A stretch of 64,000 nucleotides of DNA from an uncultured bacterium (GTDB lineage Bacteria > Bacillota > Clostridia > Lachnospirales > Lachnospiraceae), in assembly GCA_905215155.1 (NCBI GenBank), contig CAJMPJ010000003.1, positions 71,176 to 135,175 of the forward strand. The letters run 5' to 3'. Below, piece by piece: positions 37,826 to 47,457 of the stretch (position 1 is its first letter; each line of letters starts with the position of its first letter). The position numbers and the translations under genes are program-made. The notes below the pieces were generated by a model. The model had not been told where the DNA came from. It did not search any database and saw only the letters and a list, made by a program, of their open reading frames with translations.

Positions 37826-38455
37826 ATGATTGTCTACAGAAAGGTGCGGCAAGACGAACTGGATCAGGCTGCGGAATTATTGACAAAATCCTTTGAGGAT
37901 TATTCTTTTTTTAACATGTATGCAGGAAATAACATCAAAAAACGTGATTTTGTCCATGCAATTCAAGAAGCAAACCTTAAAACGGCATACAAAAAGTACA
38001 CGGTCATAGCCGGTGCCAAGGATAACCAAATGGTCTCCCTCGCACAGCTGAAACCACCTCATAAATCAGAAGCCGGCTTTTTTGACTATCTTCTGGGCGG
38101 CGGCATAAAAATAATTCTTACCGGAGGCTTGAAAAATGCCATGGAACTGCTGAAAATGAACGAAGAAGCGACCGCTGTCTGTCACGACCAGACGGGAAGG
38201 GTTTGGTATTTGAGTACCCTCGCCGTTTCCACCGCTCATCAGGGCCAGGGCTTAGGAAGCAAGATGCTCCATGACTGCATCATACCATATATTGAAAAAA
38301 GAGGGGGCGGACTTCTTACCCTGATAACCAATACAGAGAAAAACAGGGAATTTTACAAAAAAAATGGGTTTGAGGAGTTCCACAGCATGACCATCCGCAG
38401 AAACGGGAAAGAACTTGGCAACTGGAGTTACCGGATGAATATTGAAAAAAAATAA
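37826..38455 (+). CDS. GNAT-family N-acetyltransferase
   Basis: Acetyl-CoA-dependent transferase of 209 residues. The acetyl-CoA-binding motif A is in LAVSTAHQGQGLGSKMLHDC (about 132-151) and motif B is around ENREFYKKNGFEE. The preceding segment is long, as in PA4866/Yje-type enzymes acting on small molecules or antibiotics. TGGAGGTA precedes the ATG. It is divergent from TetR with an operator between, which suggests inducible detoxification. The true substrate is unknown. Confidence 0.83.
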   Translation: MIVYRKVRQDELDQAAELLTKSFEDYSFFNMYAGNNIKKRDFVHAIQEANLKTAYKKYTVIAGAKDNQMVSLAQLKPPHKSEAGFFDYLLGGGIKIILTGGLKNAMELLKMNEEATAVCHDQTGRVWYLSTLAVSTAHQGQGLGSKMLHDCIIPYIEKRGGGLLTLITNTEKNREFYKKNGFEEFHSMTIRRNGKELGNWSYRMNIEKK

Positions 38456-38570
38456 AAGAAGGTCCCTTTTGTCCCTATTGTACTTTATTTTTTTATCGTA
38501 TATAATGAAATACACGAAAAAGAAAGATGATACGTTTCATATGATATGGTACAAAAGGAGCACATGCATT

Positions 38571-38912
38571 ATGTTGAATAGAAATATCGTTGATATCAAA
38601 CCATATGCCTATGCGATTTCATTGATCGACGGCAAATGGAAAATGCACATTCTGTTTTGGCTATGGAAAACAGAAGTCCTGCGTTACAGTGAACTGAAAA
38701 AAGCGTTAGAAACGGTTACCCACAAGATGCTGAGCAACCAGTTAAAGGAACTGGAGGCAGATGGGTTGATCATCCGGAAAGAATATCCTCAGGTTCCCCC
38801 AAAAGTGGAATACCGGCTGTCTGAAAGGGGCCGGTCCCTTATGCCGGTGTTAGAGGCTCTTTGCTGCTGGGGAAAGAAACACATCGGAGATGATCTGCCC
38901 TCCGGCAAATAG
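38571..38912 (+). CDS. HxlR-family MarR-like regulator
   Basis: Winged-helix regulator of 113 residues with the family signature SLIDGKWKMHILFWLW (about 16-31) and LSNQLKELEADGLIIRKEYPQVPPKVEYRLSERG following. The chosen ATG at 38571 has AAAGGAG ten bases before it; the open frame upstream contains no site. The residue pair before the HTH lacks the redox Cys of HypR/YodB, so a ligand rather than disulfide stress may be sensed. It lies just after the GNAT gene on the same strand and may share its transcript. Confidence 0.88.
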   Translation: MLNRNIVDIKPYAYAISLIDGKWKMHILFWLWKTEVLRYSELKKALETVTHKMLSNQLKELEADGLIIRKEYPQVPPKVEYRLSERGRSLMPVLEALCCWGKKHIGDDLPSGK

Positions 38913-38924
38913 ACACAAAGAGCC

Positions 38925-39260
38925 TTATGAAAATACAAACTGCACCAAAACCATATATACGATGGTTCCTGCTGCAATGGATAGAAGCATCTGCTTTTTC
39001 CAGAGATGAAGCAGCCCTACGGTAATGACTCCAATCAGTTCCGGAATTCCCCGGTTTCCTGTAAAAACACTTACATCCTTCAGGCCATAGATGACAAGCA
39101 GTCCAAGCACAGCCGCAGGAAGAACCCTTCCTAAGTACTGCACATAATCTGGTGTAGGTTTATTCTCAGGAAACAGGAGAAAGGGCAGAAACCGGGTGAT
39201 CATTGTTCCCAATACCACCACTGCAATCGTTAAAATCTGTTGTCCAATGCTCATTGTCAT
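38925..39260 (-). CDS. azlD: Branched-chain amino acid exporter small subunit AzlD
   Basis: Four-helix membrane protein of 111 residues with [12 protein letters not shown] near the N-terminus, as in AzlD/YgaH. It partners AzlC for export of branched-chain amino acids or related compounds. Its ATG overlaps the AzlC stop by one base (TGATG), so the two are coupled. A second ATG two codons later is also possible. Confidence 0.9.
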   Translation of the reverse strand: MTMSIGQQILTIAVVVLGTMITRFLPFLLFPENKPTPDYVQYLGRVLPAAVLGLLVIYGLKDVSVFTGNRGIPELIGVITVGLLHLWKKQMLLSIAAGTIVYMVLVQFVFS

Positions 39261-39973
39261 CAATTAATTTCCGCCTTTCCCGTTAATAGTCCTTGGAGCA
39301 AAGAGAGAAAAACCAGGATTAATGCCATGGCAGGAAGAATAAAATTACTTTCTCCAAATAAAATCAGGCTTAATGCGGAAATTCCCAATCCGGCCAAAGA
39401 ACTGTAATGTGTGGTCTCTTTCATCCACTGTTCCAGAAAAATGACAACAAAAAGTGCCGTCATAACAAATTCCAATCCCTTTGTATCAAACTGGATCAGT
39501 CCTCCAAATATTCCTCCCAGGGCAGCTCCTGCCACCCAATAGCAGTGGTTGAGGAATGTGACAAAAAACATGAACCAGCCTTTATCCACATCTTCCGGAA
39601 TATGGGCTGTGCAGTTTATTGAAAAAGACTCATCGCACATACCGAAAATAAGATAAAACTTCTTGAAGCCAGGAACTCTGTACTTTTCCAGCATGGAAAT
39701 GCCATAAAATAAATGACGCGCATTGATCATCAGGGTGAGCACCAGTGCTTTCAAAGGATCAAAGGGGCCAAGCAGCAGCCCCACGGCCACAAATTCTATG
39801 GATCCGGCAAAGATGGTCAGTCCCATGAGCATCGGATACAGGAAGTTGAATCCGGAAGCGTTCATATAGATTCCATAGGCGATCCCCAAAAATAAAAAAC
39901 CGGCTAAAATGGGAATGGTATTTGGAAAAGCGGCTTGAAAAGCCTTTTTTATCATCTGTTTTTTTGTTTCCAC
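39260..39973 (-). CDS. azlC: Branched-chain amino acid exporter large subunit AzlC
   Basis: Membrane protein of 237 residues with several hydrophobic helices. It shows the AzlC signatures [22 protein letters not shown] and [12 protein letters not shown]. Its start is read as GTG at 39973, with AAAGGA about ten bases before it; an ATG six codons in (39955) is an alternative. It follows the YqjM-type gene by 42 bases and precedes azlD, so the three genes look like one operon. Confidence 0.9.
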   Translation of the reverse strand: METKKQMIKKAFQAAFPNTIPILAGFLFLGIAYGIYMNASGFNFLYPMLMGLTIFAGSIEFVAVGLLLGPFDPLKALVLTLMINARHLFYGISMLEKYRVPGFKKFYLIFGMCDESFSINCTAHIPEDVDKGWFMFFVTFLNHCYWVAGAALGGIFGGLIQFDTKGLEFVMTALFVVIFLEQWMKETTHYSSLAGLGISALSLILFGESNFILPAMALILVFLSLLQGLLTGKAEIN

Positions 39974-40015
39974 CCTTAATCTGTTCCTTTCTTCTGTCTC
40001 TGCTCTGGGATGAGT

Positions 40016-41041
40016 TTATGCTTTTGGCCGATGAAACGCCCGTTGATACTGTTTGGGGATTTCAATGGACTCTTTTAAGCGGCCGGCGGCATGGAGGGTC
40101 CAATAAGGATCATTGAGCATCCCTCGTCCAATAGCCACAAAATCGGCCTTATTTTCCTCAATGACCTTTTGTGCCAGCTCTGGGTCCTGCAAATTGCCTA
40201 CGGCTATGACAGGAAGACCGACTGCGTTTTTGATTCTTTCCGCCATAGATACCTGATAGCCCGGAAATGCATTGTCCGGTCCTTTGGTGCCTTCTCCTCC
40301 GCTGCTTACATGGAACACATCCACACCTGCTGCTTTATACTTTTCAGCCAATTCTGCGGCATAGTCAATGGAATATCCACCATCTGCATATTCCACTGCA
40401 GAAATCCTAAACAGAAGGGGCATCCGTTCCGAAACCGCTTCCTTGACGGCAGAAACCACTTCCGCTCCAAATCTTGACAAATCCTGTCCATATTTATCAT
40501 CCCGTTTGTTGGTAAGCGGTGAATGGAACTGATGGATTAAATATCCGTGAGCCCCATGAATCTCAATAAAGTCCACGCCTGCCTTTACCGCACGTTTGGC
40601 TGCCTCCTGAAACTTTTTGACAATCTCTTCGGCTTCTGCTGTCGTCAGCTCACGAGGAGTTTTATAATCCCCGGAAAACCGGATGGCGGAGGGTGCTGCC
40701 GGAACATTGGCATTTTCTGCTTTTCTTCCCGCATGACCGATCTGTATCCCAACTACTGCGCCGTACTTTCTGCATTCTTCGACCAGCCGTTTCAACGGCT
40801 CTATCTGGGAATCCGACCAAAGCCCTAAATCATAATCCGTGATACGGCCATCAGGATCAATACCGGTCATTTCTATAATTATCATACCGGCACCGCCTAC
40901 CGCGCGGCTGACATAGTGCTGGAAATGCCAATCATTTACAATGCCATCCTTTTTTTCCACGGAATATTGGCACATGGGAGGCATGACAACCCTGTTTCTA
41001 ACGGTTAAATCTTTTATCACAATCGAATCAAACATATTCAT
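40016..41041 (-). CDS. YqjM-type NADH:flavin ene-reductase
   Basis: Single-domain old yellow enzyme, 341 residues, which reduces activated C=C bonds using NAD(P)H and FMN. The redox-tuning Cys of the YqjM class is present in MPPMCQYS (about residue 24). The substrate-binding His pair is in HGAHGYLIHQF, and QIGHAGRK and the FMN-binding AIGRGMLNDPYW are present. The start is ATG 41041 with GAGG nine bases before it; a 19-codon open extension is not supported. It may protect against unsaturated carbonyls. It leads into azlCD. Confidence 0.9.
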   Translation of the reverse strand: MNMFDSIVIKDLTVRNRVVMPPMCQYSVEKKDGIVNDWHFQHYVSRAVGGAGMIIIEMTGIDPDGRITDYDLGLWSDSQIEPLKRLVEECRKYGAVVGIQIGHAGRKAENANVPAAPSAIRFSGDYKTPRELTTAEAEEIVKKFQEAAKRAVKAGVDFIEIHGAHGYLIHQFHSPLTNKRDDKYGQDLSRFGAEVVSAVKEAVSERMPLLFRISAVEYADGGYSIDYAAELAEKYKAAGVDVFHVSSGGEGTKGPDNAFPGYQVSMAERIKNAVGLPVIAVGNLQDPELAQKVIEENKADFVAIGRGMLNDPYWTLHAAGRLKESIEIPKQYQRAFHRPKA

Positions 41042-41200
41042 TCTGCATATCCTCACTTTCCAAATAAGATTTATAAGGTCATTCCCTTCCTTATCCACGA
41101 TCGGAACAGGTGGAATATCTTTTGTTTAAGTATCATTCTATCCTACTTTAAAATGCAATGCAATATGGATCTTTCATAAAAAGGGAGCAGTTTCCTGCAC

Positions 41201-43855
41201 TCACTTTTCCGGTTCCTTCTTTGGTCTGATGCTCTTGAACGCTTCTTTTGCCTCTTCGGAAAGTGAATCCATGAGATAATTACGGCTTCCGGGCTGTTTC
41301 CCTTCAAAATCCTCCAGCTGTTTCTTTCCTGCTGCTTCCATCTCCTCTTTTAAATCCCGGGCAGACAGAAGGCCGCATCCGGCTCCTCTTACAATGATCT
41401 GCTGCAGTCCATCCGAGGTAGCTACCGTAATATGGTAATTGCTGCTGTTGGCCTGGGCGAATTTTTCGATATACTGGTCTGCTGTTTGAGCTTCCTTTGT
41501 ATAGACCACCTGGATGTTGTGATAAACGATCACCTCCTCGGGATGCTCTTTCAAACGGTAGGCGTCAAAAACGGCAATGATCTTTCCTCCCCTTATTCCC
41601 TGATAATTGCTCAGCTGGTCCATCAACGCAAGCCGGGCGCTGTCTAAATTGTGCTCTGCCAGTTCCTTTAATTCCGGCCAGGCAAAGATGATATTATAAC
41701 CATCCACCAGGAGATATTCCTCCCGGCTCTCTCTGGGCACCGCGGATCTCCTGTAATAGACCGGATCCACCTCCGCAGCACTCCGGGATTTTGCTGCAGC
41801 GGATTTCCTGCCCCGATTGGCGGAATAGGTGCCTTCAATGATCCTCTGGATCTCTTCTAAGCTCATAAGAGGCTCCTCCTTCCGAACAGACTTATTGGGA
41901 GCAGTCCCTTCATCCCCCGCATCCTGTACCTTTAAAAAGCTTTCCACATGCATATGATCCCTGACCTGATCCCAAGGGACCAGATATCCTGTTCCATGGG
42001 CACAGAAAACCGAGCCTGTCGGATTGTCTGTATCCCGTTCCGAATCATAACCGATGGCTGCAATGATTTCGTCTGCATTATGGCACGGCTCATAGCCTTT
42101 CAAGGTCAAAACAAGCCTTCCTAACCCCTTTGAATAGGCCGCCACCTCTTTCTGGTAATTTCTTACGGCGGCCACCGGAGCACTGCCGGTCAGTTCTGCC
42201 ATCTCTCCGTCAAAGTGGGACAGTTCACAGGTCCCGCCCATCCGTTCCATATCCATCATGGCCCGTCCTACCATGGACTCCGGAAGTCTCAGCGTAAAGG
42301 AGTACCATGGTTCCAAAAGTACGGATTCTGCCTGTTTTAATCCCTGTCGGACTGCCCGGTAGGTTGCCTCACGGAAATCCCCTCCCTCGGTATGCTTCTG
42401 GTTTGCCCGACCTGATACCAGCGTGATCTTCATATCCGTAATTGCAGAGCCCGTTAATACTCCCCGGTGGACTTTTTCTTCCAGATGGGTCAAAACCAGC
42501 CTCTGCCAGTTTTTTGCCAAAACATCCTCACTGCAGTTGTTTGAAAATATTAGTCCGCTTCCCGGCTCCCCAGGTTCCAGCAGGAGGTGAACCTCCGCAT
42601 AGTGGCGGAGTGGTTCAAAATGACCCACGCCCTCCACCGTATTTTTAATGGTTTCCTTGTATACGATCCTCCCCTCGTCAAAGGAAATATCCACTCCGAA
42701 CCGGCTTTTGATGATGCTGGTCAGAATCTCCATCTGGACCTCTCCCATGATCTGCACCTGGATCTCCTGCAGTTCCTCATTCCAGACCACGTGAAGTTCC
42801 GGATTCTCCTCTTCCAGAAGACGGAATTTAGGGAGCATCTGCTTGGAATCATAGCCTTCGGGAAGCTGTATCCGGTAAAACAGCACCGGCTCCAGTACCG
42901 GATCCTGGCGGGCCGTCTCAAAGCCCAGCCCCTCTCCCGGCCTGGACTCAGACAGGCCGGTTACCGCACAGACCGTCCCTGCCTCCGCTGTTTTCACAGA
43001 TTCATATTTAGTACCGGAATATATGCGGATCTGATGGACCTTTTCCTCCCAGGTGCCTCCGGACAGGGTTGTCCGTACTGACAGTGTTCCTCCCGTCACC
43101 TTCAAATGGGTCAGGCGGTTGCCCTGCTCATCTCTGGTGACTTTAAAGACTCTCGCCCCCCACTCTTTGGGATACTGAGGCAAACATACATAATCCTTTA
43201 TCCCGGCCAGAAAGGAATCAATTCCCTGGTTCTTCAACGCGGAACCAAAATAACAGGGAAATACCTTACGCTCTTTCACGGCAGCCCGGATGAGACCCTC
43301 TTTTATTTCCCCCTGTTCCAAATAGGTTTCCATCAGATCTTCTCCGCACATGGCCAGTTCTTCATAAAAATAAGCGGTATTCTCCCCCGAAAAGTCCACG
43401 CAGCCGTCGCTGAGCTGCTTTTTCAGTTCATGAAGCAAACCGGCTTTGTCAGTCCCTTCCTGATCCATCTTATTGATAAACAAAAATGTCGGTATGCGGT
43501 ACAAGCTCAGGAGCCGCCATAGGGTATGGGTATGTCCCTGGACACCATCCGCTCCGTTTATGACCAGAATGGCATAATCAAGGACCCTGAGGGTCCGTTC
43601 CATCTCCGCACCGAAATCCACATGCCCAGGAGTGTCTAAAAGAGTGACGGTCATATCTCCCAGAGGAAATACTGCCTGCTTGGAAAAGATCGTGATACCA
43701 CGTTCCCTTTCCAGTTCATAAGTATCCAGATACGTATTTTTTTTATCCACCCGTCCAGGTTTTCCAATTTTACCGCTTTGGTAAAGAATGCTTTCTGACA
43801 GGGTGGTCTTGCCCGCATCCACATGAGCTAAAATTCCAATGGTCAATGATTTCAT
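41201..43855 (-). CDS. TetM-like translation GTPase fused to a Rae1/YacP-type NYN ribonuclease
   Basis: 884 residues. Residues 1-about 650 are an EF-G/TetM-type ribosomal GTPase: G1 AHVDAGKT (10-17), G3 DTPGHVDF and G4 NKMDQ, with domains II-V following. A charged linker (about 660-711) leads to a complete YacP/Rae1-like NYN domain (712-850) with acidic residues D718 (LLVDGYN), D764 (VFDAY), D793 (TADQYIEK) and D815 (ATSDG). The tail LSEEAKEAF also resembles Rae1. Rae1 of Bacillus is a ribosome A-site mRNA nuclease and TetM binds near the A site, so the fusion may cut mRNA on stalled or drug-bound ribosomes. Tetracycline resistance is possible but unproven. The gene is monocistronic. Confidence 0.85.
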   Translation of the reverse strand: MKSLTIGILAHVDAGKTTLSESILYQSGKIGKPGRVDKKNTYLDTYELERERGITIFSKQAVFPLGDMTVTLLDTPGHVDFGAEMERTLRVLDYAILVINGADGVQGHTHTLWRLLSLYRIPTFLFINKMDQEGTDKAGLLHELKKQLSDGCVDFSGENTAYFYEELAMCGEDLMETYLEQGEIKEGLIRAAVKERKVFPCYFGSALKNQGIDSFLAGIKDYVCLPQYPKEWGARVFKVTRDEQGNRLTHLKVTGGTLSVRTTLSGGTWEEKVHQIRIYSGTKYESVKTAEAGTVCAVTGLSESRPGEGLGFETARQDPVLEPVLFYRIQLPEGYDSKQMLPKFRLLEEENPELHVVWNEELQEIQVQIMGEVQMEILTSIIKSRFGVDISFDEGRIVYKETIKNTVEGVGHFEPLRHYAEVHLLLEPGEPGSGLIFSNNCSEDVLAKNWQRLVLTHLEEKVHRGVLTGSAITDMKITLVSGRANQKHTEGGDFREATYRAVRQGLKQAESVLLEPWYSFTLRLPESMVGRAMMDMERMGGTCELSHFDGEMAELTGSAPVAAVRNYQKEVAAYSKGLGRLVLTLKGYEPCHNADEIIAAIGYDSERDTDNPTGSVFCAHGTGYLVPWDQVRDHMHVESFLKVQDAGDEGTAPNKSVRKEEPLMSLEEIQRIIEGTYSANRGRKSAAAKSRSAAEVDPVYYRRSAVPRESREEYLLVDGYNIIFAWPELKELAEHNLDSARLALMDQLSNYQGIRGGKIIAVFDAYRLKEHPEEVIVYHNIQVVYTKEAQTADQYIEKFAQANSSNYHITVATSDGLQQIIVRGAGCGLLSARDLKEEMEAAGKKQLEDFEGKQPGSRNYLMDSLSEEAKEAFKSIRPKKEPEK

Positions 43856-43962
43856 GTTGTTTCATTCCTTTTGCCGTTCTTTCACATTTGGTTCTGTATT
43901 TATGATACCAATAAATCAAATATTTGTACATCACTTGAATAAAGTGTGTTATACTGAAAACA

Positions 43963-44090
43963 GGGAGCAGCCTGCTCCCTATACACCGGGCATATGCCGC
44001 ATATAGAAGCGGCTATATTACCGAAGGGGGGGTGGTTCCATTGGATTGTTGGGGGCTTTTTCAGTAGTAGCATGTTAAAAATTCGGAGGT
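43963..44090 (+). promoter_or_regulatory. Structured 5' leader of the pectate lyase gene, class unknown
   Basis: After a TATACT minus-10 candidate (43950-43955) the leader holds a perfect hairpin GGGAGCA-GCC-TGCTCCC (43963-43979). A second hairpin has a GCCGC/GCGGC stem, followed by a G-rich stretch. I could not match it to c-di-GMP-I, c-di-GMP-II, fluoride or other riboswitch consensus sequences that I know. It may control expression of the secreted enzyme. Confidence 0.4.
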
Positions 44091-44099
44091 GTAAAAAAT

Positions 44100-45779
44100 A
44101 TGATTGGAACATGGAAAACAATTTTAAAAAAACTTTTTGTATTTTCACTGTTGTTTCTTCTGGTTTCAGGTACATGTTCACAGCCAGCATTTGCAGACAG
44201 TCTATCATTGACAGAAAGCGGAGGATGGTATGAAAGTGCTTATATCAAATGGAAGCCCGTCAGCAATGCCGCTTCTTATAATGTTTATGTCAAGCCTGCC
44301 AGTGCTGGAGATTCTGCCTATACACAAATCGATGATATGCTGATAAGAAAATATCCCTCATATTGGAGAGCGGATGCGGTAGGTCTTACACCAGGCCAAT
44401 ATGTCATGAAAGTGGAAGCAGTTCTCTCCAACGGTTCAAAGGAACGCGCTGTTTCAGACCCACTTTCCGTAATTGCAAATGACAGATCCGGATTTGCTTT
44501 TTCCAGTGAGTCCACCTTTGGCACTGGTTCCGGTGCTTATAAGGATGACGGAACCTTAAAAGACGGTGCACAAGTGATCTACATAACCTCTGACACAGCA
44601 AAAAAAGTGACTTTAGACGTTATCGTAAACAAATCCGGTAAACGGCAGACAGCAACCGGAATCGGGGAGATCTTAGCGTTACGTCAAAAAGGATATGACA
44701 AAACTCCTCTTGCAATCCGTTTTATTGGACAGCTCTCCCGCAGTGACATGTCCGGACAGCTAAACAGCAGCGGATACCTGCAGGTAAAAGGTAAATCTGC
44801 CTACACGGAAATGAATATGACCCTAGAAGGCATTGGAGAAGACGCAACGGCCTATGGCTGGGGCATCCTGGTCAGAAACTGCGGAAATCTGGAAGTGAGG
44901 AACTTAGGCATTATGCTGTATCCGGATGATGGTATTTCTCTTGACACAGATAACTGCAACGTCTGGGTACATAACAATGATATTTTTTACGGAACAGCCG
45001 GGTCCGATGCCGACCAGGCAAAAGGGGATGGTTCCGCTGACGTAAAAAAAAGTTCCACTTATATCACATTCTCTTATAACCATTTCTGGGATTCCGGCAA
45101 AAGTTCCCTTTGCGGTTTGAAAGAAACCGAGGATTTTTTTGTCTCTTACCACCACAACTGGTTTGATCATTCTGACTCCCGTCATCCGCGGATTCGATTG
45201 GGTTCCATACATATTTACAACAACTACTACGACGGAAATTCAAAATACGGTGTGGGTATCACAACCGGAGGTTCTGCATTTGTAGAAGCTAACTATTTCA
45301 GAAATTGTAAATATCCAATGATGAGCTCCTTACAGGGCACTGACGCTTTGGGCGAGGGTACCTTCTCCGGAGAAGATGGCGGAATCATCAAGGCATTTAA
45401 TAATAAAATCGAAAATGCCAATAGTCTGATCTATGCAAACTCAGACGATGGAACAGCAAAGCAAAATAAAACTTCTTTTGATGCCTATCTTGCTTCCTCA
45501 AGAAATGAAATCGTACCTGGTTCTTATAAGACCTTAGTTGGAAATAAGGCTTATAACAACTTTGATACACGGAAAGATCTGGGCGTCAGCCAATCTGACA
45601 TAGATGACCCCAACGACGTGGCCCAAGTGGTAACTTCTCTTTCCGGGCGTATGAACAAGGGAGATTTTACCTGGAAATTCAACAACGCTTCTGATGATTC
45701 TTCCTATGATATGAACACCGGACTGATGTCTAAAATTAGAAGCTATAAAACAGAGCTTGTATCAATCGGGGGAAAGTAA
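44100..45779 (+). CDS. Secreted pectate lyase, PL1, with fibronectin-like domain
   Basis: Cuts polygalacturonate by beta-elimination outside the cell. A signal peptide (residues 1-32, ending QPAFA before DSLSL) is clear. A fibronectin-III-like domain spans about 33-130. The parallel beta-helix lyase domain follows, with the PL1 signatures YHHNWFDHSDSRHPRIR, containing the catalytic Arg, and IHIYNNYYDGN. The calcium-binding Asp region is near DGISLDTDNCNVWVHNND. GGAGGTG precedes the ATG. A strong terminator ends the unit. No other pectin gene is nearby. Confidence 0.92.
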   Translation: MIGTWKTILKKLFVFSLLFLLVSGTCSQPAFADSLSLTESGGWYESAYIKWKPVSNAASYNVYVKPASAGDSAYTQIDDMLIRKYPSYWRADAVGLTPGQYVMKVEAVLSNGSKERAVSDPLSVIANDRSGFAFSSESTFGTGSGAYKDDGTLKDGAQVIYITSDTAKKVTLDVIVNKSGKRQTATGIGEILALRQKGYDKTPLAIRFIGQLSRSDMSGQLNSSGYLQVKGKSAYTEMNMTLEGIGEDATAYGWGILVRNCGNLEVRNLGIMLYPDDGISLDTDNCNVWVHNNDIFYGTAGSDADQAKGDGSADVKKSSTYITFSYNHFWDSGKSSLCGLKETEDFFVSYHHNWFDHSDSRHPRIRLGSIHIYNNYYDGNSKYGVGITTGGSAFVEANYFRNCKYPMMSSLQGTDALGEGTFSGEDGGIIKAFNNKIENANSLIYANSDDGTAKQNKTSFDAYLASSRNEIVPGSYKTLVGNKAYNNFDTRKDLGVSQSDIDDPNDVAQVVTSLSGRMNKGDFTWKFNNASDDSSYDMNTGLMSKIRSYKTELVSIGGK

Positions 45780-45792
45780 TCCTGTAACTCTC

Positions 45793-45824
45793 AAAAGCCG
45801 CAAACGGATGTGTTTGCGGCTTTT
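45793..45824. terminator. Bidirectional terminator
   Basis: A 13-base perfect stem AAAAGCCGCAAAC (45793-45805) pairs with 45812-45824 around a 6-base loop, between the convergent pectate lyase and motB genes. Confidence 0.87.
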
Positions 45825-45880
45825 GATTATAAAATGCTGACATCTGGTATTGTTCGGTTTGATTTTAACAGCTCTCACAT

Positions 45881-46660
45881 CTACTTCACAAGACGCTCTT
45901 CCAGATTGTTATACTTAGAACTTAAAACAATGATATCAATACGCCTGTTCTGGGATCTTCCTTCCTCGGTGTTATTATCACCCACCGGCTTATACTCTCC
46001 ATACCCTACTGCAATCAGCCGATCCGGAGGAAAGTTGCATTTATCAACAAAATAGGTAACCACATTGACCGCTCTCGCAGTTGACAACTCCCAATTGGAA
46101 GAATAGGAACTGCGGCTGATCGGCACATTATCCGTATGTCCCTCAATACGTATGTAATTATCTGTGGTATTAAGAATGCCTGCTACCTCAGCCAAGGTAT
46201 TCTCATGTTTATTTATTTTCGCACTTCCGGAATCAAAAAGTACGGCATTGTTCAACCGGATTACAAGACCACGCATGTCAATCATGGTGGATACAGACTG
46301 GTCCATTTCACCATCGTGGAGCTTTGTATCTATTTCTGTTTTTAATTCTTCCAGCTTTTTAAGTTCATATTCCCCAAAAAAGCCCTCCAGTTCACTATTT
46401 AACGCACCGCCTGACTGGGAGCCGGAACCACCGCCACCGCCCCCACCGCCTCCACCGGAAGCTTGGGCATTGTAGTTTTTATCCATCATGGTTTTGGAGA
46501 ACTCTTCGGATATCTGCTGTGCTTTTTGAGCATCAATCTTGCTGACAGCAAAAAGTACAATGAAAACCGCCAACAGCAGGGTCATCAAATCCGAATAAGG
46601 CAGAAGCCATGCTTCACCGGCCTCTTCTTCCTGATGTGCGTGCTTTCTCTTTTTAGACAT
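45881..46660 (-). CDS. motB: Flagellar stator protein MotB
   Basis: Ion-conducting stator subunit that anchors the flagellar motor to peptidoglycan. A basic N-terminus is followed by one TM with the essential proton-accepting D24 (PYSDLMTLLLAVFIVLF). A plug and linker region contains a run of ten glycines (about residues 69-78). The OmpA-like peptidoglycan-binding domain (about 130-250) has IRIEGHTDNVPI and RSQNRRIDI. AAGGTGA precedes the ATG. It lies 11 bases after motA. The Gly run is long for this linker and is encoded by GGN repeats. Confidence 0.93.
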   Translation of the reverse strand: MSKKRKHAHQEEEAGEAWLLPYSDLMTLLLAVFIVLFAVSKIDAQKAQQISEEFSKTMMDKNYNAQASGGGGGGGGGGSGSQSGGALNSELEGFFGEYELKKLEELKTEIDTKLHDGEMDQSVSTMIDMRGLVIRLNNAVLFDSGSAKINKHENTLAEVAGILNTTDNYIRIEGHTDNVPISRSSYSSNWELSTARAVNVVTYFVDKCNFPPDRLIAVGYGEYKPVGDNNTEEGRSQNRRIDIIVLSSKYNNLEERLVK

Positions 46661-46671
46661 ACATGTTCACC

Positions 46672-47457
46672 TTAATCCTTTTTATCTTGTTCAACGATTT
46701 TCTTCTGCACGGATTTTGGAAGTGAGGCAATCAGCTTTTCTTTCAGTATAAAGGGTGAATCACCATTCTGCATGGATAACACACCGATTATAATCATCTC
46801 TTTTGCCATTACTTCCTGCTGGCTCTTTACTCTTAGCTTTTTTGCAAATGGATTCCATAATACATAACCAGTAAAGATACCGAGGATCGTAGCAATAAAT
46901 GCTGCGGAAATCGCTTCAGCCATCTGGTCCGTATCATTGATATGGGACATGGCAGCAATCAGACCAAATACCGCACCCAAAACGCCCAGGGTTGGCGCAT
47001 ACGCACCGGCAGAGGAAAAGATACTTGCATTGATTTCATGCCGCTTTTCCATCGCAGCAATTTCCGTTTCCAGAATCTCTTCAATCAAATCTGCTCCGGT
47101 ACCGTCAACAAGCAAACGAACACCCTTTTTTAAAAAAGGATCTTTAAGCTCTTCTACTTTGGCTTCCAGAGACAAAAGCCCTTCGGAACGTGCCTGCTTT
47201 GCCAAATTGTAGATCAAATCAATCATCTCAGCTTCTGTAGGTTCTTTTGGCTTTGTAAAAAGAATCTTGAACAAAGATCCGATGACCTTCATGTTCTTAC
47301 CAGGGAATGAATTCAATATGGTGGCAATGGTTCCCACGATAATAACAAAAAAGGCTGCCGGATTTATAAGAACAGAAAAATCAATGTGCTTAAAAATCAT
47401 GGCGCCAATAACAGCAACAAAGCCGACAATCACGCCTAGGATGGTAGTTAGTTCCAT
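46672..47457 (-). CDS. motA: Flagellar stator protein MotA
   Basis: Four-helix stator subunit of 261 residues, which transmits ion flow to FliG. Helices are near 4-22, 30-50, 150-170 and 185-203. The cytoplasmic loop carries the charged stretch around EKVEELKDP and RHEINAS, and the conserved Pro pair of the family is in SSAGAYAPTLGVLG. AAAGGAG precedes the ATG. Its upstream region is unusually long and non-coding. No other flagellar gene is in the window. Confidence 0.93.
   Translation of the reverse strand: MELTTILGVIVGFVAVIGAMIFKHIDFSVLINPAAFFVIIVGTIATILNSFPGKNMKVIGSLFKILFTKPKEPTEAEMIDLIYNLAKQARSEGLLSLEAKVEELKDPFLKKGVRLLVDGTGADLIEEILETEIAAMEKRHEINASIFSSAGAYAPTLGVLGAVFGLIAAMSHINDTDQMAEAISAAFIATILGIFTGYVLWNPFAKKLRVKSQQEVMAKEMIIIGVLSMQNGDSPFILKEKLIASLPKSVQKKIVEQDKKD

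Noticed and set aside
41201..43855. Calling the gene tetM-type tetracycline resistance outright
   Set aside because: The GTPase core is only TetM-like, it carries a nuclease fusion, and chromosomal relatives are often not resistance genes.
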